Notes under the pieces: generated by a model
What the model saw: only the letters and a program-made list of their open reading frames with translations
Database searches by the model: none
What the model was told of the DNA's origin: nothing
Made by a program: the position numbers and the translations under genes
In this document: in pieces, positions 16,477-25,652 of the stretch
How positions within the stretch are numbered: the stretch's first letter is position 1
Layout: every line of letters begins with the position of its first letter
Virus record (IMG/VR): IMGVR_UViG_3300044729_002678
Location: 62,001-126,000 of that record
Strand: one strand, 5' to 3'
DNA length: 64,000 nucleotides
DNA from: a virus

Positions 16477-18243
16477 TTATTTTTTATGTGATTTAAATCC
16501 CTGTCCCTTCATCCACCAAGCCAATGCCCAAGGATTATCAATACCCGGTTCATCTTTCATCGCTTTTACTGTTTTTTTCCATCCTTCGGGTGCAACTTCG
16601 TTGGTTACTTGTTTATTTTCCACAAATGGTTTAAAAGCCGAAATAACTTTATCTGCTGTCATTTTATCAAATTTGCTTTGCATTGCAACATCACCAACTT
16701 TGTATAATTTCAACAACTTTTCTGCTGTTTTCTTATCAACTTTTGTAGAACCAACGCGGGAAGTAGAACCATCTACTACACTCTTTAACAAGTCAGATAA
16801 TTTTACATTTGCTTCATTTACTTTTTTTTTTAAAATAAGATTTGATAGTTTCATTTCACCAACAAAATCTTTTGCATTTTCTTTATCTTGCGGGTCTACA
16901 TCGGTTACTTTATAAGTCTTACCACCAACAGTGAAAGTATCCTCACCTGCTGCAATTGCTCTTGCTCTTTCAGCACCAAATTCATTACCTTCATCCATTA
17001 CGATTTCTGCATCACTCAATTTTCCTTTAACAAGACCACTTACAGTTTTAATTACAACTTCGTTACCTTTAACAGAATAAACCATTCCTGTCTTATTTTG
17101 TGATTTAAGATGGACGGTATCTCCAAACTTTGGTTTTTTTACTTCCTTCACTAAATTTTGAAATTTCATCAATACAATTGCGTAATTACCCACTTTTCTT
17201 TCTGCACCAGCTGCGTATTTTTTATTTACAATTGCAATAGTGTTCCCAGATACTTTAATTATATACATTGGTATCATTTCAGTTGAGAAATCATATTTAA
17301 TTCCTGCTTTTTTCAATTCAGAACCAACGTTCATAAATGATGATGCGTTTTTAACTGCCGCTTCAATTTTATCTAAATCAGCATCGTATTTACCTTCGTT
17401 TACTGATTCTTTAATAACATTCTCCATTAATCCAATTGCAATATCTTTAACTTCTCTTTCTGCACCAGCTGCATATTTTTTATTTACAATTGCAATAGTG
17501 TTTCCAGATACTTTAATTCTATACATTGGTATCATTGAAGTTGAGAAATCATACTTTACACCAATTTTCTTTAATTCAGAACCAACGTTCATAAATGATG
17601 ATGCGTTTTTAACTGCTGCTTCAATTTTATCTAAATCAGCATCATACTTACCTTCATTGATTGATTTTTTGTTTATTAATTGACTTAATTTCATGTTTTC
17701 TCCTACAAAATCTTTTGCATTTTCTTTATCTTCGGAATCTACATCCGTTACTTTAAATGTTTTATCACCAACTTGGAATGTATCTTCACCTGCTGCAATT
17801 GCTCTTGCTCTTTCAGCACCAAATTCATTACCTTCTTTTATTTCGTAATATTTACCCAATATCTCACCAATTTCATCATAAGACGATTCCAACCTTTGCT
17901 GGAGAGTTGATACTTCTTTGATAGTGTTTGTAAAAATCTTAAAAGATTCGTTCATAGATTTCATATGACGAGAAACAGTTACCTTATCAAACCAATCACC
18001 AGTTTCTTGTAAAGTTAATTTATGAGCGGTTTCAACAATCTTTTTAATGTTTTGGTATGCTTCCATCAAATTACCATTATGGTAAATTGCCTCACCAATT
18101 TTTCGGTATGAAGCAACTGCCTCAACAAAAGCCCTTTTTTCTTCATTGGTCATTTTTGTATCATCCAAATCTTCCTCACCAATGTTTAATCTACGATAAT
18201 CCATATGCTGTGATTCTTTTAATAAGTTAAATAGTTTTTTCAT
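16477..18243 (-). CDS. Multi-domain putative capsid-cargo protein with internal protease sites
   Basis: 588 aa. It begins MKKLFNLLKES, a possible leader ending L-x-E at residue 10. Module A, EFGAERARAIAAGEDTF...GKTxKVTDV, occurs at about 139-168 and 420-449. Module B, EGKYDADLDKIEAAVKNASSF, occurs at 197 and 283 (86-residue period, nearly identical DNA). Each A copy is followed by a Met-led segment resembling a leader (MKLSQLINKKSINE at 184-197; MKLSNLILKKKVNE at 464-477). SINE, SVNE and KVNE fit [I/L/V]-x-E prohead-protease sites. A short domain from about 551 (GWKKTVKAMKDEPGIDNPWALAWWMKGQG) ends it. It lies two genes downstream of gp21. Cargo role and processing are inferred. Confidence 0.8.
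   Translation of the reverse strand: MKKLFNLLKESQHMDYRRLNIGEEDLDDTKMTNEEKRAFVEAVASYRKIGEAIYHNGNLMEAYQNIKKIVETAHKLTLQETGDWFDKVTVSRHMKSMNESFKIFTNTIKEVSTLQQRLESSYDEIGEILGKYYEIKEGNEFGAERARAIAAGEDTFQVGDKTFKVTDVDSEDKENAKDFVGENMKLSQLINKKSINEGKYDADLDKIEAAVKNASSFMNVGSELKKIGVKYDFSTSMIPMYRIKVSGNTIAIVNKKYAAGAEREVKDIAIGLMENVIKESVNEGKYDADLDKIEAAVKNASSFMNVGSELKKAGIKYDFSTEMIPMYIIKVSGNTIAIVNKKYAAGAERKVGNYAIVLMKFQNLVKEVKKPKFGDTVHLKSQNKTGMVYSVKGNEVVIKTVSGLVKGKLSDAEIVMDEGNEFGAERARAIAAGEDTFTVGGKTYKVTDVDPQDKENAKDFVGEMKLSNLILKKKVNEANVKLSDLLKSVVDGSTSRVGSTKVDKKTAEKLLKLYKVGDVAMQSKFDKMTADKVISAFKPFVENKQVTNEVAPEGWKKTVKAMKDEPGIDNPWALAWWMKGQGFKSHKK
17325..17675 (-). repeat. 258-bp tandem duplication in the cargo gene
   Basis: Two nearly identical DNA copies encode the start of module B, offset 258 bp (86 codons). 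Most differences are single third-position changes. Confidence 0.8.
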
Positions 18244-18257
18244 TTCATTTCCTTTTT

Positions 18258-19202
18258 TCAGTAAGAACCTGGTCTATTACCTTTTTTCATAGAAGTTGCC
18301 CAAATACCAATCATCTTTTTAATATCGGCGGGAATTTCTTTATCATAAATAGTTAGTTTACCATCTTTTCCTATATGGGCTATCGTTTCATAATCACCAT
18401 CTTTTTCTTCTGCCCTATTCCAAATAGTTAAACCATTACCCAAATATCCAGACCCAATATCGTATTTTTTAGCTTCGTTTAGTAATTTTTCCGAATATAC
18501 AGTCATACCGGTGTTGTCCTCAATTGTAAATATATAACCCGGTATATTTGTAACCTTTTTCATATGTTCAAACTTTGCAGGAATTTCATTTTTTGTTTTT
18601 ACCTGTGTTTGATAATACACTTTTTTATTAAACGATACTACAATAGTCCAAGGACCTGTTTGAGAACCCTTTTTAATACCGGCCATCATTTTTGCTGAAT
18701 TAGTAGCTTCGTTTACTGATTCTTTGATATATTTCATAGAAGAGTTTGAACCATCGGTAAAGAATACATTATCACCATCAATCATTTTTACTTTTCTTTT
18801 GAATGGGCCTTTTTTACCTAAAGCTGCTTCCCAATGTGGATTATCAACAACTTTAACCATTTGACCAACTTTGATTTCTTTTTTTACTGATTCTTGAAGC
18901 TTTTTAATTAGCTTATTTTGAATTGGATTATTCGGTTTTCCAGACACCGCAGTCACAAAATCCATTCTGTCTGAAAGTTTTCCCTTCTTAACAAATTGGA
19001 AAACTTTTTCGATATCCAAATTGTGAGTATCAACAAACTTTTGAACTGCATCTTTATTTAAACCGGTAAGTCCACCAATTTCCATTGCGGTTCTCGAAGC
19101 GGACTCTAATTTTAAGCTTTTTTGTGTGTTTTGAACTGCCACCAAATTCATTTCTTTTTTTGCAATCTCTCTAATCATTTTTTTGAGTTGTTCTAATTTC
19201 AT
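18258..19202 (-). CDS. Putative capsid-cargo protein with leader and internal protease sites
   Basis: 314 aa from the ATG at 19202, which overlaps the gp21 stop as ATGA; a TTG four codons earlier is also open but less likely. The leader MKLEQLKKMIREIAKKEMN resembles the leaders of other head-region proteins. Candidate [L/I/V]-x-E sites are KLE at 31-33, VNE in KESVNEATN near 165, and LNE in KLLNEAKKYD near 245. These separate three segments: one SAP/UBA-like helical (TAMEIGGLTGLNKDAVQKFVDTHNLD), one with GQMVKVVDNPHWEAALGKKGPFKRKV (KOW-like), and two beta-rich. Function is unknown. Confidence 0.78.
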   Translation of the reverse strand: MKLEQLKKMIREIAKKEMNLVAVQNTQKSLKLESASRTAMEIGGLTGLNKDAVQKFVDTHNLDIEKVFQFVKKGKLSDRMDFVTAVSGKPNNPIQNKLIKKLQESVKKEIKVGQMVKVVDNPHWEAALGKKGPFKRKVKMIDGDNVFFTDGSNSSMKYIKESVNEATNSAKMMAGIKKGSQTGPWTIVVSFNKKVYYQTQVKTKNEIPAKFEHMKKVTNIPGYIFTIEDNTGMTVYSEKLLNEAKKYDIGSGYLGNGLTIWNRAEEKDGDYETIAHIGKDGKLTIYDKEIPADIKKMIGIWATSMKKGNRPGSY

Positions 19203-19837
19203 TTTGTTTCCCAATTTTTAGGACATTCGCAATATCCACCAATTTCACAAATAATATCTCGCATTATACTATTAGCAGTTTCATATTTATTCACTTTTGA
19301 ACCCCTACTAACACCCTCATTAACGGGTTTCATAAAAGCCCCATGAGTAGATGGGTTACTTACAAAATCCCAACAAATTAAATCAAAATCGTTTTCTACA
19401 GCAACAGTACCATCTTCTCTAATTTGACGAACTGAACCCATACCCCGTGAAGATATTCCTACCGTACAACCTGCTTCTATCAATTCTTTAAGTATTCTGC
19501 CCGATGGGGTATTTAGTATTTCTACTTTACCAACAACATCTTTACCATTCCACCATACATCTCTAATAATATGTGAAGTATTTTTTAATTCCACAACCGA
19601 TGATTCTGGGTGGTCTAACTCACCATATGCACGATTTTCTGTTATCTCTCTACCCTTATATTTATCAACCTCACGCTTCAAAATATTTTCGGGATATATT
19701 CTACCATTTTGGTTTTTTTCATTTGCCCTTTGAAGAACACCAGTTACAATTAATCTACCATTACCATTCATAGCAGCTTCTTTAAGCTGTTGTGGTTTTA
19801 CATCAAATACAATAGTATCAATTAATAGTTGTTTCAT
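19199..19837 (-). CDS. Prohead core protease, T4 gp21-like
   Basis: 212 aa from the ATG at 19837, one base after the upstream stop; a GTG three codons earlier (19846) is the alternative. Peptidase family U9/S80 signatures are present: NGRIYPENILKREVD, catalytic His76 in GELDHP, and catalytic Ser129/130 in VGISSRGMG, followed by FDLICWDFVSNPSTHGA. T4 gp21 uses His85 and Ser140 with the same spacing. It matures head proteins by cutting after [L/I/V]-x-E and should process capsid, scaffold and the neighbouring cargo proteins. Confidence 0.95.
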   Translation of the reverse strand: MKQLLIDTIVFDVKPQQLKEAAMNGNGRLIVTGVLQRANEKNQNGRIYPENILKREVDKYKGREITENRAYGELDHPESSVVELKNTSHIIRDVWWNGKDVVGKVEILNTPSGRILKELIEAGCTVGISSRGMGSVRQIREDGTVAVENDFDLICWDFVSNPSTHGAFMKPVNEGVSRGSKVNKYETANSIMRDIICEIGGYCECPKNWETK

Positions 19838-19838
19838 A

Positions 19839-20366
19839 TCAGGCACCCAATTGTCTTATTTTACTTGAAATTCGGTTTAATCGCTCTGATATTTTAGAAA
19901 AATTGTTTCTTGTTTTTTTCCAATAAGCACCAGATGAAATACCCATTTCTGTCTTTAGTTTTATATTTTGATTCACTAAGTGTTCAACCTCATATATCTT
20001 TCTATTAATTTCTTTAATAGCCTTATTAATTTTATATTGTGGGGAACCTGTTTCATCTTTTCGGTATTGACGATAGTTCATTTCATTGATGACATCCTCA
20101 ATCTTTTTTTCCCAATTTTCTAAAAAATTTCTTTTTACATTTTTTACTTTTTTATACCCCAACACCTCAATATGGTCATTATCCATATCTCCTTTACTTT
20201 TCGCAAAAGCATGTGGAGTTCGTGGTGGACCAGCACCGCCATCCAAATTACCGGTAACATTTTGTTCACCCAAATCCTCATCATCCTTTTCATCGGGATT
20301 GACGATTTCCTCTTCTTCTAATTGCTTAAATTTTTTATCAAGCTCTTCAATTAAAAACCTACTCAT
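19839..20366 (-). CDS. Unknown head-module protein
   Basis: 175 aa. An acidic N-terminus (LDKKFKQLEEEEIVNPDEKDDEDLG) and a Gly/Pro-rich linker are followed by a helical, basic C-terminal half (KINKAIKEINRKIYEVEHLVNQNIKLK...SERLNRISSKIRQLGA). The start codon overlaps the upstream stop (TAATG). Its position between portal and protease genes suggests a prohead-core or head-completion part. No family is recognised. Confidence 0.7.
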   Translation of the reverse strand: MSRFLIEELDKKFKQLEEEEIVNPDEKDDEDLGEQNVTGNLDGGAGPPRTPHAFAKSKGDMDNDHIEVLGYKKVKNVKRNFLENWEKKIEDVINEMNYRQYRKDETGSPQYKINKAIKEINRKIYEVEHLVNQNIKLKTEMGISSGAYWKKTRNNFSKISERLNRISSKIRQLGA

Positions 20367-21205
20367 TATTGAACACCCTTTAATTCGTTTAACAATTGAT
20401 AGTATCTTAAAAGTCCAAGTGCTTGAACCTCCGATACGATTTTTGCGTTGGATAAATTATCAATCAACCCAATAACCTCTTTTAACTTAATGGAAGAAAC
20501 TTTATCAGTAATTTTAAACTTTGAGAATTCATTTTTAAGTTTTTTACTTTCCCTTAAAATAAATCTTTTTAAATTGCCTGAATTATCAATATTGTTAATA
20601 TAATTTCTAAGAACCAATTTTTGTTCGCTGGTTAGTTCTTTATACTTATCATTAAATTTATCAACTAAAAACTTATAAGCCAATAACCTAACATCTTTTG
20701 ATTCTTTACTATACAAATCAGTATTTTCTTCTTTTATAGGTTTTTTTGTTTTTGTTATATTTTCTAAAATTTGATTTTTACATTCAACCCATTCTTTTGG
20801 ATATGTATTTTCTTGATTCTCAAATAGTTTATATATAGTGGCAAGTGATTTATAGTTATTTACCCTATACTTAAAAAAATCTTTAGCATCAAACTTTTCA
20901 TTTATTGATTTAATAAGATTATATTTTTCTTTTTTTAAATTGGTTTCATTTAATTTTTTTCTTTCAACCAAAATAATATTAAGAAACTCACTTGCTTTGT
21001 ATGTATTATCAAAATTTTCTTTGACAAGATATTGATACATTTTAAGTTCTTTACTTAATTCACTACCCTGCTTAAAATGCTTTTTAATTATAGATAATCC
21101 TATTGAATTTTTTTCATTCAAAGTATCAGATGCAATCTGCCTAACAAGAAGTTCAAATAAAACCCCAGTGTTTTTAAATTTAGAATGCTTTAATTTAGTG
21201 TTCAT
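20366..21205 (-). CDS. Unknown helical head-module protein
   Basis: 279 aa, Lys/Asn-rich and mostly helical (MNTKLKHSKFKNTGVLFELLVRQIASDTLNEKNS...). It has a leader with a clear AGGATAA ribosome site and a TATTTATT element upstream. It lies just after the portal gene. Similar-sized proteins occur near the portal in distant T4-like phages, but I cannot name a function. Confidence 0.72.
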   Translation of the reverse strand: MNTKLKHSKFKNTGVLFELLVRQIASDTLNEKNSIGLSIIKKHFKQGSELSKELKMYQYLVKENFDNTYKASEFLNIILVERKKLNETNLKKEKYNLIKSINEKFDAKDFFKYRVNNYKSLATIYKLFENQENTYPKEWVECKNQILENITKTKKPIKEENTDLYSKESKDVRLLAYKFLVDKFNDKYKELTSEQKLVLRNYINNIDNSGNLKRFILRESKKLKNEFSKFKITDKVSSIKLKEVIGLIDNLSNAKIVSEVQALGLLRYYQLLNELKGVQ

Positions 21206-21230
21206 TTATAATTATCCTATCTTATCAATA

Positions 21231-21238
21231 AATAAATA
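21231..21238 (-). promoter_or_regulatory. Variant late promoter-like element TATTTATT
   Basis: Coding-strand GTATATTTATTTATTG, 25 bases before the start at 21205. One base differs from the TATTTATA element. Confidence 0.3.
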
Positions 21239-21250
21239 TACAAAATTTAA

Positions 21251-23152
21251 TTAAACATCGTTATTTAATATGTTTCTTTCATCCAACATATCAAATTTTT
21301 GGTTTTTTTCATCGGTATCTGTCAACAATGACTCAACTATAATTTTTTTAGTTTTTATTTTTGAATTTTGTAAGCTTGTTTTTAACTGCATCCCTTCAAC
21401 AGAAAGTGGTGATTTCCTAAATGTATGGTATGCTTTTTCAGGTTTTATATCCGTTTCATATCCCATTGCGTTTCTTCCAAAAGAACTATCATCAGTTCCA
21501 GCAATACTACCCTCTTCCGGTCTACCAGCCCCTTCAAATCCACCAGGAGGTGAACCACCTTCATTATCACCAGAAGCAGGTTGCCCTCCCGCTTCTGCCG
21601 ATTGTTGTGATAATGCTGCCAAATCATGCGGAGTTCCAAACGATTCACCAGTCTTAATTGGGTCATTACCCTCAGTTTCAATTTGGGACTGTCTAAATCC
21701 TAATTTCAAATCGTTAATAACTTTAACCTGTTCTGCTTTCCACTCATCATCGGACATGTTAAATATATTTTTATATACCCATTCTTGTGAAAGTAGTTTT
21801 GATGTTTTTATATCCGATGCCAATCGCACATTTTCAATCCAAAGAGCAACCTTTTCTTGCTGATAAATTATTGATGGTGGTGTTAATTCTAAATAGAAGT
21901 TAGATAAGGCCTCATTTTCGTATCCCTGTGCATACAAATGTATGATTGCTATTTTTGTCAATTCGGATAAAACAATTTTTTGTACCCGCTCAATACTCCT
22001 AGCAAAACGAATATCTTGTTGAGCAAGCGTCGCTTTACCCTCTACACCCTCTTCATAACCAATAAATGCTTTTGGAACTTTAAGAGCGGCCTGCATTCGG
22101 TTTTTAAGATAATTTATATCCTCAATACCAGTGAATTCCATTCCACCCAAAGTATCAATTTGAGTACCACTTTGACCACCTCTTACGGGTAAATAATAAT
22201 CTTCTAACATATTTTGTATGTTAAATTTAAGATTATAATCACCAGTAGCTTCATCTACATAAGGAACTTTTTTCATTTGGTCTATAATGTTCCTAACATG
22301 CTGGTCTACTTCATTTGGTGGTATGTTACCAACATCAATTTTAAATACCCTTTTTTCAGGAGCACGCATAATACGATGAATTAACATCGCATCTTCCATA
22401 AGGGTTAATTGTTTCCAAGTTTTTCTAGCAGGTTCTAATAAGGAACGACCATAAGGTAAAAAGTTTGTGTCTGAAAATAACCTAAAATGGGCTATTTTAT
22501 AAAATGGAATATAATTTTGTATATCGTTGCTAGATTTTTGATAATTAAATCCGGTAGCACCACCACCCATCGTTGTCATTTTAAATCTAACTTCATATGG
22601 GTTATCGGAATTAAACCCCTCTTCTCTTTCAATTTCATATGCTGATATTGGTGATACATTTACAATACCAATACCCTCTTCAATATCTAAGTTAAGATAG
22701 TAATCGCCATATTTATTCATCCCTCTAATCCACGCCCAAAGATTAAATTCTATATTAAGGACATCATAAAAAAGATTTTGTAATATTTTTTTAATATTTT
22801 CATCATCCGAATTAATCCTCAATACATCCCCAAGATCGTTCTTGAGTGTGCATTCATCCGAGTAAATATCTAAAACGGATGCAATAATTGAATCTTTATC
22901 CATCGCCTCATAATCAGTATAAAGTTCTAACCGATTGGATGAATAATTGTATTGATTATTGTAAGTTTCCCAATTTTGACGAGATGAGTGTAATCTACCA
23001 AATCTATCGTAGTAGGAAGTTCCTTTTATATTACCCTGCGATTGTAATCGTTGTGTATCAATAGCCCTAGTTTTACCCTTACCAATTCTTCTTACTACAA
23101 CCTGAGTTGAAAAGAGTTTTTGTAATCTACCGAATAAAGATTTATCTGCCAT
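21251..23152 (-). CDS. Portal vertex protein, T4 gp20-like
   Basis: 633 aa. Portal features include NRLELYTDYEAMDKDSIIASVLDIYSDECT near the start, FNLWAWIRGMNKYGDYYLNLD, the MRAPEKRVFKIDVGNIPPNEVDQHVRNIIDQMKK block, GGMEFTGIEDINYLKNRMQAALKVPKAFIGYEEG, and the ATLAQQDIRFARSIERVQ segment. It is longer than T4 gp20 (524), with a Gly/Pro-rich C-terminal region near 500-560. It follows the large terminase, so packaging-motor parts are adjacent. It has no Shine-Dalgarno; TATTTATA lies 3 bases from the ATG. Confidence 0.95.
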   Translation of the reverse strand: MADKSLFGRLQKLFSTQVVVRRIGKGKTRAIDTQRLQSQGNIKGTSYYDRFGRLHSSRQNWETYNNQYNYSSNRLELYTDYEAMDKDSIIASVLDIYSDECTLKNDLGDVLRINSDDENIKKILQNLFYDVLNIEFNLWAWIRGMNKYGDYYLNLDIEEGIGIVNVSPISAYEIEREEGFNSDNPYEVRFKMTTMGGGATGFNYQKSSNDIQNYIPFYKIAHFRLFSDTNFLPYGRSLLEPARKTWKQLTLMEDAMLIHRIMRAPEKRVFKIDVGNIPPNEVDQHVRNIIDQMKKVPYVDEATGDYNLKFNIQNMLEDYYLPVRGGQSGTQIDTLGGMEFTGIEDINYLKNRMQAALKVPKAFIGYEEGVEGKATLAQQDIRFARSIERVQKIVLSELTKIAIIHLYAQGYENEALSNFYLELTPPSIIYQQEKVALWIENVRLASDIKTSKLLSQEWVYKNIFNMSDDEWKAEQVKVINDLKLGFRQSQIETEGNDPIKTGESFGTPHDLAALSQQSAEAGGQPASGDNEGGSPPGGFEGAGRPEEGSIAGTDDSSFGRNAMGYETDIKPEKAYHTFRKSPLSVEGMQLKTSLQNSKIKTKKIIVESLLTDTDEKNQKFDMLDERNILNNDV

Positions 23153-23155
23153 AAG

Positions 23156-23163
23156 TATAAATA
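23156..23163 (-). promoter_or_regulatory. Candidate late promoter element TATTTATA at the portal start
   Basis: Coding-strand TTATATTTATAC ends 3 bases before the portal ATG. If it is a promoter, the transcript would be leaderless or nearly so. Confidence 0.4.
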
Positions 23164-23171
23164 TAATTTTT

Positions 23172-24755
23172 TTAAAATAACCAACCTAAATCAACATCAT
23201 TACCACGAATATCTTTCATAATATATGGATTTTGGCCTGAGTTTTTACTTGAGAATACCGTTATTTGATTTCCAGATACACGGGTGATACTACTTAAAGC
23301 ATTTCTTGTTAAGTTCATACCTTGCTGTCTTAACTTCAATGCGGTATCTCTAACCCAAAGACCTGTAGAAAATGATATAACCAAATCATCATTATATCCC
23401 CTTTGTGCCTCTGCTTTTGACCCATTCCATATAAAAACAAATAACTCATCCAACAATCGTTTAGAGTGAATTATTGGTGATTTTTCTCTCATATAAGTAT
23501 CTAATTTAGATACTATTAAAGGCCTCGTTTTTTGTGTCATTGAAAATCCTGGCACCATATCTTCTTTTTGCTTTAAATCCCATCCCCTCCTTAAATGAAT
23601 ATCTTCATCTATATATCCCAACTCCCTATACGAATAGTAAAGATTTCCATAATTACGGTCAATTACTTCCTGAATAACAGCCCATCCAATATTTGCATTT
23701 TCAATCACCAAAAGGGCGTTGTTCCATTCTGCTGCTACCGATGATAAGAAAGCACCATATTGTTTTGTTTCTATTTTACCTTTGTATTCCGCCACCTGCT
23801 CTAACTGCTCAACATCAATCACATGAAAAGCAGAATAATCTGCTCCATCTCCCCTTGCAACATCCGCCACAACTATATAATCTTTTGAATAGTTAGGATA
23901 ATCCCATATCCAATAATTTGCATCAAATCCACGCTTCTCAATAGGTTCTGTTACATGCGTTTCTTTATACCACTCCAATACAGAACCATCAACGACTGTG
24001 TAACCTGATGAAATAAAATCAGTATCACATTCTTGAGCAGCACCCTTTTCCCCCAATAATCTTGTTTGTTCATCTCTCCATCTTTGATTTCTTTCGGGGT
24101 GAACCGTCCAGTGTAATCTCGTTGGATGCCATTTATCACCAGCTTCTCCCTGCTGCCAAACTTTATGGAAAAAATTACCAACCCCATTTGGTGTTGAAAG
24201 AACTATTGCACCACCACCAGTTGAAAGTGTGGATTGTGCAGATAACCAAATCTCTTCAATACCTTTGATAAATGCGGCCTCATCTATAATCAATAAAGAA
24301 AGTGCTTCAGAACGTCCTGCGGTTTCAGTCGCAGAAACTGCTTTGATTTGAGAACCATTTTTTAATCGAAGTGATAATTTATTATCTTCAGCAGCACCCA
24401 CCTTTAACCAACTTGGTAGATTATCATACATAAATCTAACCTTTGTAACCAAGTTTTTTGCTACATCTTGCGTTGTTGCAATTACAAGAACATTCTTATC
24501 TCTATGAAATATCATCAACCAAGTTGCGTATCCAGCTGAAATAGTTGATATACCTAATTGGCGGGATTTTAGAATAACATTAAATCGGTGGGTTTTAAAA
24601 GAATCAATTAAATCTTCTTGGAAATCATATAGGTTAAATAATATTTTTCCCCTATGCGGGTGCTGTATGTAACAATATTTTTTAAAAAAATATATTGGGT
24701 CTTTCGCACACTTTACATACTCTTCTGATATTAATTCTTTTAAAGTTTTCGGCAT
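23172..24755 (-). CDS. Terminase large subunit, T4 gp17-like
   Basis: 527 aa. ATPase domain: Walker A variant LKSRQLGIS at 62-70, Walker B LLIIDEAAF at 154-162, coupling motif LSTPNG at 186-191. Nuclease domain: VVADVARGDGADYSAF with Asp298, VIENAN with Glu352, and a late Asp in YNDDLVIS near 455, the RNase H-like metal triad. It is slightly shorter than T4 gp17 (610). It cuts and pumps concatemeric DNA into the prohead through the portal encoded next to it. A separate small subunit was not recognised. Confidence 0.95.
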   Translation of the reverse strand: MPKTLKELISEEYVKCAKDPIYFFKKYCYIQHPHRGKILFNLYDFQEDLIDSFKTHRFNVILKSRQLGISTISAGYATWLMIFHRDKNVLVIATTQDVAKNLVTKVRFMYDNLPSWLKVGAAEDNKLSLRLKNGSQIKAVSATETAGRSEALSLLIIDEAAFIKGIEEIWLSAQSTLSTGGGAIVLSTPNGVGNFFHKVWQQGEAGDKWHPTRLHWTVHPERNQRWRDEQTRLLGEKGAAQECDTDFISSGYTVVDGSVLEWYKETHVTEPIEKRGFDANYWIWDYPNYSKDYIVVADVARGDGADYSAFHVIDVEQLEQVAEYKGKIETKQYGAFLSSVAAEWNNALLVIENANIGWAVIQEVIDRNYGNLYYSYRELGYIDEDIHLRRGWDLKQKEDMVPGFSMTQKTRPLIVSKLDTYMREKSPIIHSKRLLDELFVFIWNGSKAEAQRGYNDDLVISFSTGLWVRDTALKLRQQGMNLTRNALSSITRVSGNQITVFSSKNSGQNPYIMKDIRGNDVDLGWLF

Positions 24756-24764
24756 TGGTTTTTA

Positions 24765-25367
24765 TTATTTACTTATTTTCCAATAAACTTTTCCTGTAAA
24801 GTTTGGTACTAAATTATTATCAAAACCAATTCCAAGTGCATATGCTTTTTTCTTTTTTGTTTTTAATAATAATTCACCATTTAAAACCATAAAATTTTTA
24901 TTTGCGGTAATACCTGTTCCCAAATAAACTTCTCTTTTATTTACTAAAATCGTATTTGTTACAATTTTTGTGGGTATTAAAATATTTGAAATATGCTGCC
25001 GTGCTTCAATTTGATTTTTTGAAATAGTATCTTTCATCACAATATAACCAAATGTATCCACAGCAATTGTATCTTCGTAATAATATTTTGCGTAGTAATC
25101 TCTCAAAAGAGACATAGTATCTATTGGTTCATTTTGATTAATAAAAATACTATCTATATCAACTACAACTTTATCTTTCCATTCTGGGGCATAAACCTCC
25201 GATTCAGTATTAATAGTATCGTATTTATACTCTATCGTTGTTACTGTATCAATTATGGGTTCGTTATTGAAAATATTCTTAACAAAACCCATAGGTAATT
25301 TATCCCTAAGTAAAAATAGGGCGATTAACAATATTATTACAGATATAATAATTTTAGACAGTTTCAT
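24765..25367 (-). CDS. Membrane-anchored protein of unknown function
   Basis: 200 aa. One N-terminal membrane segment (about 5-20, IIISVIILLIALFLL) is followed by a long extracytoplasmic region rich in Asp/Thr and beta strands, ending GELLLKTKKKKAYALGIGFDNNLVPNFTGKVYWKISK. The architecture recalls DUF6808-type proteins of Bacteroidota phages and could fit an envelope-spanning protein, but I see no lipobox or holin/endolysin partner. The start overlaps the previous gene by 14 bases. Confidence 0.65.
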   Translation of the reverse strand: MKLSKIIISVIILLIALFLLRDKLPMGFVKNIFNNEPIIDTVTTIEYKYDTINTESEVYAPEWKDKVVVDIDSIFINQNEPIDTMSLLRDYYAKYYYEDTIAVDTFGYIVMKDTISKNQIEARQHISNILIPTKIVTNTILVNKREVYLGTGITANKNFMVLNGELLLKTKKKKAYALGIGFDNNLVPNFTGKVYWKISK

Positions 25368-25611
25368 TATTTTTTTTCTGCTTTTTTTGTCTTGATTTAT
25401 AATTATTTCTTCTTTTTGGTTTTGGTTTTACTTCTTCTGTTTTCACTTCTGGTGATAATTGACCCACAGATGCTTTTGCAGATGTAAGTGGTTTGATTTG
25501 TGTTTTTAATGGTTCTATCTTTACAATTTCTAATGTTTCAGGTAAATTTATTATTTTTTTACCCATAAAAAATCGATCGAACGAACTCAATAACTTTTTT
25601 AAAATGCTCAT
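25354..25611 (-). CDS. Small basic protein
   Basis: 85 aa with a strongly basic tail (KPKPKRRNNYKSRQKKQKKNN). It has one of the best ribosome sites here (AGGAGG, 8 bases from ATG) and TATTTATA upstream, so it probably begins a late transcript that includes the next gene. The tail suggests nucleic-acid binding, which is inference only. Confidence 0.6.
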   Translation of the reverse strand: MSILKKLLSSFDRFFMGKKIINLPETLEIVKIEPLKTQIKPLTSAKASVGQLSPEVKTEEVKPKPKRRNNYKSRQKKQKKNNETV

Positions 25612-25629
25612 AACTTTTCCTCCTATTAT

Positions 25630-25637
25630 TATAAATA
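25630..25637 (-). promoter_or_regulatory. Candidate late promoter element TATTTATA
   Basis: Coding-strand GTATTTATAATAATAGGAGG, 18 bases before the ATG at 25611 and joined to an AGGAGG ribosome site. Confidence 0.45.
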
Positions 25638-25652
25638 CTGATTTTAATTTTA

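Noticed and set aside
24765-25611. Spanin or holin pair
   Set aside because: The 200-aa protein has one N-terminal membrane helix but the 85-aa protein has neither lipobox nor membrane segment, and no endolysin is nearby.
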